5,727 nucleotides of DNA from Arenibacter sp963972175 (GCA_963972175.1 CAXAVP010000279.1:1-5727), one strand, 5' to 3'; counted from the first letter of the stretch, positions 1 through 5,727 are shown. A program made the numbers and translations. The notes: a model not told the origin generated them from the letters alone.

Positions 1-2317
1 CATTTGTAACCTCATTATTGTTTTTGGAGAAAGAAGCGATTACGTCCCATGTAAGATTTTCATTTTTTACAGGTGCAGCTCTGAGTAGGAGTTCTATTCC
101 TTTGTTCTCAAGATTACCCACATTTTCAAACCTGGAACTAAACCCAGTTGAAGGGGCAAGCACCCTTGGCAATAATAGGTCGGTTACTTTTTGGTGGTAA
201 TAAGAGAATTCCAGCCCTAATCTGTTGTTTATAAATCCAGCGTCGAAACCTATTTCAAGTTCATCCTGCCTTTCTGGTTTTAGATTTTCATTTCCTTGTG
301 CCGTTGAAGGTATAAGGCTTACCGCGCCATCAATAGAAGATGGGGAGTAAACAGAAAACCTGTCAAAAGCGCCCAAGGCAGTAAGGTTACCTGCTTGGCC
401 CCAAGAAGTTCTTAACTTGAAGGAATTAAAGGACTCTGAAAAAGTGCTTTTCCAGAACTCTTCATCGGATAGGATATAGGAAGCACTCGCTTTAAAATAT
501 AATTGGTTGCGTTCATCCTCTCCAAAAGTGGAGGCACCATCCATACGCACTGCGCCGTTAATATACAACTTGTTCAGATAAGAAAAAGATTGCTGTAGGA
601 AGGCACCCCAATAAGATATTTGTGATCTTGACTCGCCTTGTTCCAATAAACTCCCACCTGTAGCGGTTTGTACAACAGGTGGTAAGCCCGTAGCGCTAAT
701 ACCAACTCGGTCCCTTTCTTCGTACTGCCATGAGCCACCAGCTGTGGTGATTGAATTAATGCTTTCTGAAAGATCACGCCGATATGTTAGATTTATATCA
801 CTATTGTATTGAAAACTGTTTAAATCCGATCTTCTGGAAAATCCATCAGGTACGGTTGAGGTATTGTTGATAGGAATGAAGGCAAAGGCAGATTGGTTGT
901 AGTAGTCCATTCCCAAAGTATATTTAGCCGACAAATGTTCATTAAACCTACCGTCCAGAGCAATACTGGTGATTATACGATTTGTTTTTTGGTTAAAATC
1001 GAATCTGTCAACTGCCTCCATAGGGTTGGTACGTGCCACTAAGGGAGAGGTTACTGGGTAAACGCCTGATTCATATGGAGTAGGGTCAATTGAGTTTTCA
1101 CTGAACAAGAAACCGGTGATTGCTCCGTACGCGGAATTGATACCACCATTAGGAACATCGTTGCTTATACTTCTTACGTAGTTAAAACCACCTGTAATAT
1201 CTAACCAATCAAATGCTTTTTGGGTTAAATTGGCTTTAAAACCATAGCGCTTAAAGTCGGTGTTCTGAACTATTCCTTCGTTATCCAAATGGGAGGCTGA
1301 AAGGAAATAAGAAGTTTTTTCATTTCCACCGTTCACAGAAAAGTAATTTTCCAACCCAAAACCTGTACCAAAAATGGCGTCTTGTAGGTCATACCTTTCT
1401 ACTTCTACAGTGGCGAGATTGTTTCTGTCCGTAGCAACTTCCCATGCAAGGGGGACTGTATTGTAGTCTATTTTTTTTCTTAGTTCATTTAGCCTTACAT
1501 TAGTCATAAAGGTAAATTTTGGTTCTCCGGATTTACCTTTTTTTGTGAAGATCTGTACCACTCCATTACTCGCCCTTGATCCATAAATTGCTGCGGCTGC
1601 TGCTCCCTTGATAATTTCTATTTTATCAATGTCATTTGGGTTTAGGTCTGCCAATCTATTTTGGGAATTCCCACCTAAATCAATCAGTTCGTTGCTGGAG
1701 TTGCTTATGATTATACCATCTACTATATAGAGTGGATCTGAACTTCCGGAAATTGTGCTGGCACCTCTTAATCTAATACTGATCCCCCCAGCCGGATCAC
1801 CTGAATTTTGTTGTACCAAGGCCCCAGAAACCTTTCCTGCTATGGCCTGGTCTACCTGTGTAGCTCCATTATTGGTCAAATCTTTCGATTTAACAGAAGC
1901 CACAGCATTCCCTAATGATCGTCTATTGGCCCCGGTACCGGTACCGGTAACAACTACTTCATCTAGACTTAAAAGGTCTTCCGCCAATACAATATCCTTC
2001 ACTAGATCATCCCCGGTAATGTTGATGGTGATTCTCTGGGTAGTAAAACCTAGATAGCTAGCGATAAGTGTATAGTCCTTATTTTCCAATTGGGCATTTA
2101 GACTGTAGTTCCCATCAAAATCTGAAACTGCACCAAAGGAAGTGTTTTCAATAAATACCGAAGCACCTGCTACTGGAATACCAGAACCGCTTTCGGTGAT
2201 AGTTCCGCTAATTGTAATGGGAGACTGTTGCCCAAATACCGTTGTACTCATTGCGAGCAAAACCCATAAGAGTATTTGACCCGACAATTTTCCCCTCACT
2301 GTTTGAAATGTTTTCAT
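1..2317 (-). CDS. SusC/RagA-family TonB-dependent outer-membrane transporter, 3' end outside window
   Basis: Outer-membrane transporter of the SusC type, which normally pairs with a SusD lipoprotein to import glycans or peptides using TonB energy. One frame stays open from ATG 2317-2315 to the left edge (about 771 codons), with no stop. A signal peptide covers residues ~1-29 (positive start, hydrophobic core LLWVLLAMSTT, likely cleavage near VFG/QQ). Next come a carboxypeptidase-regulatory-like domain (~33-112, with GTITE and DFDGNYSL), the SusC junction motif LDEVVVTGTGTG (~118-129), and the plug domain (~133-260) with PLYIVDGIIIS and KIEIIKGAAAAAIYGSRAS. Beta-barrel sequence follows, including NLKPERQDELEIGF and NVGNLENKGIELLL near the edge. 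Family members are usually ~1000 residues, so roughly 200-250 are missing. It is divergent from the DeoR-type regulator and shares its control region. The substrate cannot be read from sequence; amino-sugar material is a guess from the neighbouring MurQ gene. Confidence 0.95.
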   Translation of the reverse strand, partial: MKTFQTVRGKLSGQILLWVLLAMSTTVFGQQSPITISGTITESGSGIPVAGASVFIENTSFGAVSDFDGNYSLNAQLENKDYTLIASYLGFTTQRITINITGDDLVKDIVLAEDLLSLDEVVVTGTGTGANRRSLGNAVASVKSKDLTNNGATQVDQAIAGKVSGALVQQNSGDPAGGISIRLRGASTISGSSDPLYIVDGIIISNSSNELIDLGGNSQNRLADLNPNDIDKIEIIKGAAAAAIYGSRASNGVVQIFTKKGKSGEPKFTFMTNVRLNELRKKIDYNTVPLAWEVATDRNNLATVEVERYDLQDAIFGTGFGLENYFSVNGGNEKTSYFLSASHLDNEGIVQNTDFKRYGFKANLTQKAFDWLDITGGFNYVRSISNDVPNGGINSAYGAITGFLFSENSIDPTPYESGVYPVTSPLVARTNPMEAVDRFDFNQKTNRIITSIALDGRFNEHLSAKYTLGMDYYNQSAFAFIPINNTSTVPDGFSRRSDLNSFQYNSDINLTYRRDLSESINSITTAGGSWQYEERDRVGISATGLPPVVQTATGGSLLEQGESRSQISYWGAFLQQSFSYLNKLYINGAVRMDGASTFGEDERNQLYFKASASYILSDEEFWKSTFSESFNSFKLRTSWGQAGNLTALGAFDRFSVYSPSSIDGAVSLIPSTAQGNENLKPERQDELEIGFDAGFINNRLGLEFSYYHQKVTDLLLPRVLAPSTGFSSRFENVGNLENKGIELLLRAAPVKNENLTWDVIASFSKNNNEVTN

Positions 2318-2374
2318 AGACTTTTGGAGTTAATTTGAAATAATTTAAGTTGTTATTAGACTTAATGTTGCATC

Positions 2375-2406
2375 CAAATGTATGCAAAAAACTGCAATAA
2401 TTGCAA
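2375..2406 (-). promoter_or_regulatory. Predicted promoter of the SusC-type transporter gene
   Basis: On the minus strand TACATTTG (2382-2375) matches the Bacteroidota -7 element TAnnTTTG. A TTG at 2406-2404 lies 21 bases upstream, matching the -33 element spacing. Transcription would start near 2369, giving a leader of roughly 50 bases before ATG 2317. The leader has no Shine-Dalgarno sequence, as is usual in this phylum. The -33 element sits inside the palindrome at 2389-2419, so a bound regulator would be expected to block it. This is a consensus match only, with no experimental support. Confidence 0.6.
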
Positions 2407-2419
2407 TTTCTTGCAGTTT
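2389..2419. promoter_or_regulatory. Nested palindrome, candidate operator between divergent promoters
   Basis: A perfect 9-base inverted repeat, AAACTGCAA (2389-2397) and TTGCAGTTT (2411-2419), flanks a 13-base spacer. The spacer holds a second, almost concentric palindrome, ATTGCAAT (2400-2407). Read on the plus strand, bases 2401-2410 and 2411-2420 are also near-identical tandem decamers (TTGCAATTTC and TTGCAGTTTC). The -33 elements of both divergent promoters fall within it (2404-2406 and 2411-2413). The obvious candidate ligand is the DeoR-family protein encoded at 2512, which would then repress itself and the transporter together; that assignment is inference. A transcribed hairpin is less likely because the site lies upstream of both predicted start sites. 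Confidence 0.55.
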
Positions 2420-2441
2420 CTTCTAAAAAAAATTACTTTTG
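2411..2441 (+). promoter_or_regulatory. Predicted distal promoter of the DeoR-family regulator gene
   Basis: TTG at 2411-2413, a 20-base spacer and TACTTTTG at 2434-2441 match the Bacteroidota promoter pattern TTG-N19-21-TAnnTTTG. The -33 element is the first three bases of the right arm of the palindrome at 2389-2419, so occupancy of that site should affect this promoter. Transcription would start near 2448, about 64 bases before ATG 2512. Confidence 0.5.
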
Positions 2442-2470
2442 CAAAGAATTAGTGGGTTGTTTGCAATATT

Positions 2471-2501
2471 TTGCGCATATTGAAGCTGTATTATAAATTT
2501 G
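2471..2501 (+). promoter_or_regulatory. Predicted proximal promoter of the DeoR-family regulator gene
   Basis: TTG at 2471-2473, a 20-base spacer and TAAATTTG at 2494-2501 match the Bacteroidota pattern. It lies exactly 60 bases downstream of the distal promoter, with the same spacer length. Transcription from it would begin only a few bases before ATG 2512, giving an almost leaderless message. Two TTGCA/TTGCG units (2461 and 2471, ten bases apart) overlap its upstream part and resemble those of the palindrome, so it may be a second regulator contact. Confidence 0.45.
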
Positions 2502-2511
2502 TGATAATATT

Positions 2512-3261
2512 ATGTTGAAAGCCGAGAGAAAGCAGGTTATTTTAAATGAAGTTAGGATTCATAATAGGATATTGTTTTCCGATATGGCCGAACTATTGAA
2601 TGTTTCCGTAGATACCATCCGAAGGGATATTACAGAACTAAGCGCTGCCAAAAAATTAAAGAAGGTTCATGGCGGGGCAATATCATTGGGTTTTAACAAC
2701 TATCATGTGGAAAATCGCGAGATTTATTCCTTGGAAAATAAATCCCGCATTGCAAAAAAGGCCATTACCTTATTAAAAAACGGGCAGGTAATTTTAATCA
2801 GTGGGGGTACAACCAATATGGAAATTGCTAGGATGATTCCGCCTAATTTAAACATCACATGTTTTACCCCTAGTTTACCGGTTGCTGTACAATTACTTTC
2901 CAAATCCAATGTGGAGGTTATTTTAATAGGAGGAAAATTGTCTAAGGACTCTCAAATTGCCGTAGGGGGGGGGGCAATAAATATGTTACATGATATAAAG
3001 GTTGATTTGTGTTTCTTGGGCACAAACTCCATTGATGCCAATAATGGGATCACCGAATTTGATTGGGATATAGTGCAAATGAAAAAGGCAATGATACAGG
3101 CATCAAAAAGAATAGTTTCCCCTGCTATTTCTGAGAAATTTAGCTCTACACAACGTTATAAAATATGTAACTTGGAAGAGATAGATGTTTTAATTACCGA
3201 GCTGGAACCTACGGATGGAAAGCTGGATGTTTTTAAAAAAGCTAACGTACAAATACTTTAA
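2512..3261 (+). CDS. DeoR-family transcriptional regulator of sugar metabolism
   Basis: A cytoplasmic DNA-binding regulator, probably a repressor released by a phosphorylated sugar. At 249 residues it has normal family length. The N-terminus (~1-57) is a DeoR winged helix-turn-helix, with FSDMAELLNVSVDTIRRDI as helix-turn-helix and KLKKVHGGA as the family signature after it. The C-terminal sensor domain (~75-235) has the sugar-phosphate-binding loop ISGGTTNMEIA (97-107), the strand-loop VILIGGKL, and FLGTNSIDANNGITEFDWDIVQMKKAMIQAS (split by the usual family motifs LGTN, GITE and KKAMI). The usual ADSSKF segment is replaced by PAISEKF (204-210). ATG 2512 is chosen because MLKAERKQVIL is a typical DeoR N-terminus and lies just after a promoter match. 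Bases 2965-2974 are ten consecutive G encoding Gly152-Gly154. It is divergent from the SusC gene and upstream of murQ; an amino-sugar phosphate effector is inferred from that context only. Confidence 0.93.
   Translation: MLKAERKQVILNEVRIHNRILFSDMAELLNVSVDTIRRDITELSAAKKLKKVHGGAISLGFNNYHVENREIYSLENKSRIAKKAITLLKNGQVILISGGTTNMEIARMIPPNLNITCFTPSLPVAVQLLSKSNVEVILIGGKLSKDSQIAVGGGAINMLHDIKVDLCFLGTNSIDANNGITEFDWDIVQMKKAMIQASKRIVSPAISEKFSSTQRYKICNLEEIDVLITELEPTDGKLDVFKKANVQIL
2965..2974 (+). repeat. Poly-G tract (10 G) inside the regulator gene
   Basis: Ten consecutive G at codons 152-155 of the DeoR-family gene, the longest homopolymer I noticed in the window. Loss of one G would read VGGGQ and stop at once. 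Gain of one G would add about seven altered residues and then stop. Either slip would remove the last ~90 residues of the sensor domain but leave the DNA-binding domain. Confidence 0.9.
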
Positions 3262-3504
3262 ATACTTCTAACAACTACAGTGTACTTCAAATTAGAACAA
3301 GGCCGATGATTAAAATTTCATATGTTTGCTGTTATTGCCATTGCCATTAGTAATATTAGAATAGGTAAGGGCCTAAATGCACGAAGTACCAAATATAATC
3401 TGAGTTGAGGCTTACTAATTAATACTCAAGGCAGAAATACAATAGCTATTTAACCAAACATTAAAAAAAACATTATTAAGAATAAACAATACCAACATTT
3501 AAGT
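3262..3504. other. Gene-free gap between the regulator gene and murQ
   Basis: The 243 bases are AT-rich and I see no convincing gene, RNA or strong hairpin. TATGTTTG at 3321-3328 matches a Bacteroidota -7 element, but there is no TTG at the expected -33 distance, so it is a weak promoter candidate. A short tandem ATTGCC repeat lies near 3335-3346. The A-rich stretch just before ATG 3505 (about 3463-3490) is typical of translation starts in this phylum. The length suggests that murQ has its own promoter rather than relying only on read-through from the regulator gene. Confidence 0.6.
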
Positions 3505-4320
3505 ATGCAAGAATATAAAAAGATTACCGAGTCGCCATCCAATTATTCGGATTTGGAGTTAATGGACACTGCTTCTATCCTTGAAAATATGAACAGGGAA
3601 GATAAATTAGTGGCAGATGCCGTAGAATTGGTTATACCACAAATCACCAAATTGGTCGACGCTTTAAAGGAAAGGTTTGATAAAGGGGGGCGGTTGTTTT
3701 ATGTTGGAGCGGGCACCAGTGGGCGTTTAGGTATTTTGGACGCCTCTGAAATTCCTCCAACCTTCGGTTTGTCCCATGATAATGTTATCGGACTGATCGC
3801 AGGCGGTGATACGGCCATTAGAAAAGCTGTTGAGAATGCAGAGGACGATGCAAGCCAGGCTTGGGCAGACCTAAAAGCATACGACATTACAAAATATGAT
3901 ACCGTAGTTGGAATTGCGGCTTCGGGTACCACCCCTTATGTTATAGGAGGCGTAAAGGAAGCTGCTGCCAACGGATTATTGACAGCATGTATAACCAATA
4001 ACCCCGGATCCCCTTTGACCCAAGCCGTGGAAATTCCTATTGCCGTTAACGTGGGGCCCGAATTTGTTACAGGTAGTACCAGAATGAAAAGTGGGACATC
4101 ACAGAAGTTGGTCCTGAACATGATTTCTACCGCCTTGATGATCAGGATAGGTAGGGTGAAAGGCAATAAAATGGTGAACATGCAACTTACCAACGAAAAG
4201 TTGGTTGACCGTGGTACCCGTTACTTGGTAGAAGAACTTAAGATTGGGTATCCCCAAGCAGAGGAATTATTAAAAAAATACGGTTCGGTGAAAAAGGCCA
4301 TTGACGCATATAAGAATTAG
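3505..4320 (+). CDS. murQ: N-acetylmuramic acid 6-phosphate etherase MurQ
   Basis: A cytoplasmic lyase that cleaves the D-lactyl ether of MurNAc-6-phosphate to GlcNAc-6-phosphate and D-lactate, the step that feeds recovered peptidoglycan sugar into amino-sugar metabolism. The protein has 271 residues, somewhat shorter than the ~298 of E. coli MurQ, the usual Bacteroidota form. A SIS sugar-isomerase fold is visible: VGAGTSGRLGILDASE (67-82), IAGGDTAIRKAVENAEDDA (98-116) and ASGTTPYVIGG (139-149). The family signature GPEFVTGSTRMKSGTSQK is at 184-201. Glu82 in DASE and Glu113 in AEDD correspond to the catalytic glutamates of E. coli MurQ (Glu83, Glu114), so it should be active. ATG 3505 gives the conserved N-terminus KITESPSNYSDLELM. 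It follows the DeoR-type regulator on the same strand after a 243-base gap. No MurNAc kinase or transporter is visible in the window. Confidence 0.97.
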   Translation: MQEYKKITESPSNYSDLELMDTASILENMNREDKLVADAVELVIPQITKLVDALKERFDKGGRLFYVGAGTSGRLGILDASEIPPTFGLSHDNVIGLIAGGDTAIRKAVENAEDDASQAWADLKAYDITKYDTVVGIAASGTTPYVIGGVKEAAANGLLTACITNNPGSPLTQAVEIPIAVNVGPEFVTGSTRMKSGTSQKLVLNMISTALMIRIGRVKGNKMVNMQLTNEKLVDRGTRYLVEELKIGYPQAEELLKKYGSVKKAIDAYKN

Positions 4321-4322
4321 AA

Positions 4323-4745
4323 CTATTCAATGATATTCATAGTAACCTCTTAGGGGGTTACTATGGAATCACTTTTATTGCCCCATGAATTAAGGATGTA
4401 ATTCATTATATATATAATTTCCTCATCCTCCAACCCCATAGGTGGCATGCTGTTATCATAAGTTTTTCCATTTGCCAAGAATTTATCCTTGTTGTCCATA
4501 TTTGATACCGCGAATATTTTCTTCTCTTTTCTGGAGTAAAAAATCTGAATTTGCTAATGCGGGCTGTCCTTGCCACTCCTTCCCTGTTATTCATTTGGCA
4601 AATAAAACAGAATTCCTTATCTATATCCTTGCTCCTTTCTATACTGGATCTCAATGCTGTCTCCTGTACTTAAAAGGGGGGGTGTAATATTGTAGAGTAA
4701 GTAGTTCCATATTTTATTTTCTGCTAATTTTATTGGTGGAAAATT
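4323..4745 (-). pseudogene. Degenerate class-I cytochrome c domain, probably the lost C-terminal domain of the adjacent PQQ dehydrogenase
   Basis: Remnant of a periplasmic cytochrome c domain that would take electrons from the dehydrogenase. Read on the minus strand, recognisable pieces lie in changing frames. Bases 4745-~4640 give a linker containing PPIKLAENKIWNYL and LLSTGDSIE. Bases ~4630-4562 give DIDKEFCFICQMNNREGVARTA. Bases 4560-4486 give ALANSDFLLQKREENI followed by RGIKYGQQG. Bases 4487-4347 give NGKTYDNSMPPMGLEDEE, then IIYIMNYILNSWGN. The last piece, with the probable axial Met in NSMPPMG, is a typical cytochrome c C-terminus. The heme motif CxxCH is present as CFICQ (4609-4595), so the ligand His is lost, and the usual NGEG is NREG. 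A stop at ~4351 is followed by a cytochrome-like tail (EVTMNIIE) ending at 4323. No separate start with a signal peptide is visible, which favours an ancestral fusion. It cannot encode a functional protein as sequenced. Confidence 0.75.
4338..4365 (+). terminator. Hairpin after murQ, possible terminator
   Basis: Perfect 10-base arms CATAGTAACC (4338-4347) and GGTTACTATG (4356-4365) surround an 8-base loop. Three more pairs (ATT/AAT) can form beyond a single bulged base. It starts 18 bases after the murQ stop. The following plus-strand sequence is only weakly T-rich (CACTTTTATT), so termination may be imperfect. On the opposite strand it falls within the last codons of the cytochrome c remnant, so it could serve both convergent transcripts. 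Confidence 0.5.
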
Positions 4746-5727
4746 ATTTTTTTGGAACAAGTTTATAGATGCCTTTACCCTCAACGGCTACATAGATATA
4801 ACCGTCCGGGGCCTGTCTTACGTCACGGACCCTTCCCAGGTCTGGCATTAATTTTTCCCTGTGTACAACCTTATTTCCCTTTAGTTCCAAGCGTTCCAAA
4901 TACTGAAATTTTAAGGAGCCAATTAATAGGTTACCTTTCCATTCGGGGTATTTATCCGAGGTAACAAAAGTCATGCCGCTTGGTGCAATGGAGGGAACCC
5001 AGTAATATAGGGGTTGTTCCATACCTTCCATCTCGGTCTTGAAGGTAATAGGAATTCCACTGTAGTTTACGCCATACGTAATAACTGGCCAACCGTAATT
5101 TTTACCCTTTCCTATTATATTTATCTCATCACCACCCTGTGGTCCGTGCTCATGCTCCCATATCTCTCCTGTCATCGGATTTTTTACCAGCCCCTGTGGA
5201 TTTCTATGGCCGTAGCTAAAAATGGCTTCCTTGGCCCCATCGGCCCCTACAAAGGGGTTGTCCGCTGGTATACTGCCATCTGCGTGGAGTCTGTATATTT
5301 TGCCACCATCCAGAGTAACGTCTTGGGGGTTAACATCGCGGTCTCCCCGTTCCCCGATGGAAAAGTATAGATATCCTTCATTATCAAAGGCAAGCCTGGA
5401 ACCAAAATGATGGCCACTGGTAGTACTGGGGGTTGCTTGGTATATTAATTCCTTATCCGTCAGATTAGAACCATCAAATTTAGCCCTCATAATGGCGGTA
5501 TTGCCGCCTTTGTCTTCTCCTTCCTCAAAAGCATAGGAGATATAGATCCACCCATTATTTTGATAGTCGGGATGTAGGGCAATGTCCAATAGTCCACCTT
5601 GTCCTCTAAGATAGATCTCGGGAGAATTGCCTACGACCTTTTTATTGCCATCTTTAAAATGAATAAGTTCACCTGATTTTTCGGTGATAAGCATACTCCC
5701 ATCGGGCAGAAAGGCCATTCCCCACGG
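4744..5727 (-). CDS. PQQ-dependent aldose (glucose/sorbosone-type) dehydrogenase, 5' end outside window
   Basis: A predicted periplasmic soluble quinoprotein that oxidises aldose sugars to lactones using pyrroloquinoline quinone and calcium. The 327 visible codons start at the right edge with PWGMAFLPDGS, an early segment of the six-bladed propeller domain (GSDH family, like E. coli YliI/Asd). The signal peptide and perhaps 30-50 further residues are missing. Family landmarks, numbered from the edge, are GQGGLLDIALHP (42-53), SGHHFGSRLAFD (104-115, the catalytic-His region), GERGDRDVNPQD (125-136), GGKIYRLHADGSIP (141-154), SYGHRNPQGL (171-180, PQQ contact), EHEHGPQGGDEIN (191-203, calcium/PQQ region), NYGWP (210-214), and PSIAPSGMTFV (245-255). 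The final blade DVRQAPDGYIYVAV leads to KLVPKK and stop 4746-4744. The propeller itself looks intact. The stop directly follows a seven-A run, and the next bases continue into a cytochrome c remnant in a shifted frame. The gene is convergent to murQ and not obviously part of its pathway. Confidence 0.93.
   Translation of the reverse strand, partial: PWGMAFLPDGSMLITEKSGELIHFKDGNKKVVGNSPEIYLRGQGGLLDIALHPDYQNNGWIYISYAFEEGEDKGGNTAIMRAKFDGSNLTDKELIYQATPSTTSGHHFGSRLAFDNEGYLYFSIGERGDRDVNPQDVTLDGGKIYRLHADGSIPADNPFVGADGAKEAIFSYGHRNPQGLVKNPMTGEIWEHEHGPQGGDEINIIGKGKNYGWPVITYGVNYSGIPITFKTEMEGMEQPLYYWVPSIAPSGMTFVTSDKYPEWKGNLLIGSLKFQYLERLELKGNKVVHREKLMPDLGRVRDVRQAPDGYIYVAVEGKGIYKLVPKK
4747..4753 (-). repeat. 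Seven-A run at the end of the PQQ dehydrogenase gene
   Basis: On the coding (minus) strand seven A precede the stop of the dehydrogenase. With six A the frame would pass the stop and read KNNFPPIKLAENKIW into the cytochrome c remnant. The run is therefore the likely site of the slip that separated the two domains. A sequencing length error at this run is the alternative. Confidence 0.6.

Noticed and set aside
574..777. Minus-strand 67-codon frame and other frames inside the SusC and dehydrogenase genes
   Set aside because: They overlap long, well-supported coding frames in a different phase and show no domain or start signal of their own.
1..2317. Possible disruption of the SusC gene, given its lack of a stop in the window
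   Set aside because: The frame from ATG 2317 stays in phase to the edge, and the last residues still match SusC barrel sequence. It is cut by the window, not broken.
3321..3328. TATGTTTG as a murQ promoter -7 element
   Set aside because: No TTG occurs 19-21 bases upstream, and it would leave a leader of about 170 bases. Not strong enough to list as a promoter.
3307..3351. Tiny Cys/His-rich open frame (MIKISYVCCYCHCH) in the gap before murQ
   Set aside because: Only 14 codons, with no supporting translation signal. The Cys/His run comes from a short ATTGCC repeat read in one frame, so chance is the better explanation.
3328..3430. Short inverted repeats such as TTGAG/CTCAA near 3402-3430 as an RNA or terminator
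   Set aside because: Five-base stems with a long AT-rich loop and no T tract are expected by chance in sequence of this composition.
4406..4654. 82-codon minus-strand open frame, and an overlapping plus-strand frame at 4442-4687, as independent small genes
   Set aside because: The minus-strand frame carries only the CFICQ part of a cytochrome c domain and then leaves the family frame. It has no ATG start (TTG at 4654). The plus-strand frame is its antisense shadow with no recognisable features.

Overview
The window looks like a chromosomal segment of a Bacteroidota bacterium, most likely a member of the Flavobacteriia. The evidence is an AT-rich sequence, a SusC/RagA-type TonB-dependent receptor with the Bacteroidota N-terminal carboxypeptidase-like extension, no Shine-Dalgarno sequences at the starts, and several matches to the Bacteroidota promoter pattern TTG-N19-21-TAnnTTTG. 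I cannot name the genus from the sequence alone.

Layout: (1) Bases 1-2317, minus strand, hold the first ~771 residues of a SusC-type outer-membrane transporter whose C-terminal barrel and probable SusD partner lie beyond the left edge. (2) Bases 2318-2511 are a compact divergent regulatory region. Promoters for the transporter (leftward) and for a DeoR-family repressor (rightward) overlap inside a nested palindrome built from TTGCA units. (3) Bases 2512-3261, plus strand, encode the DeoR-family regulator, which carries a ten-G tract in its sugar-phosphate-sensing domain. (4) Bases 3262-3504 are a gene-free gap. (5) Bases 3505-4320, plus strand, encode MurQ, the N-acetylmuramic acid 6-phosphate etherase of peptidoglycan recycling. 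A hairpin 18 bases after its stop is a plausible terminator. (6) Bases 4323-4745, minus strand, contain the wreck of a class-I cytochrome c domain, readable only by changing frame repeatedly. (7) Bases 4744-5727, minus strand, encode a PQQ-dependent aldose (glucose/sorbosone-type) dehydrogenase whose N-terminus lies beyond the right edge.

How the parts may work together: the transporter, the DeoR regulator and MurQ could form an amino-sugar or muropeptide uptake and catabolism unit. MurQ produces GlcNAc-6-phosphate, and DeoR-family repressors typically respond to sugar phosphates; this link is inference from adjacency. The PQQ dehydrogenase is convergent to this unit and probably independent. 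The remnant downstream reads in a shifted frame directly from its last codons, so the ancestral protein was probably a dehydrogenase-cytochrome c fusion that has lost its electron-transfer domain.

I see no RNA gene, CRISPR array, insertion sequence or clearly undescribed system. The most noteworthy signals are the decayed cytochrome domain, the poly-G tract in the regulator and the nested divergent operator.
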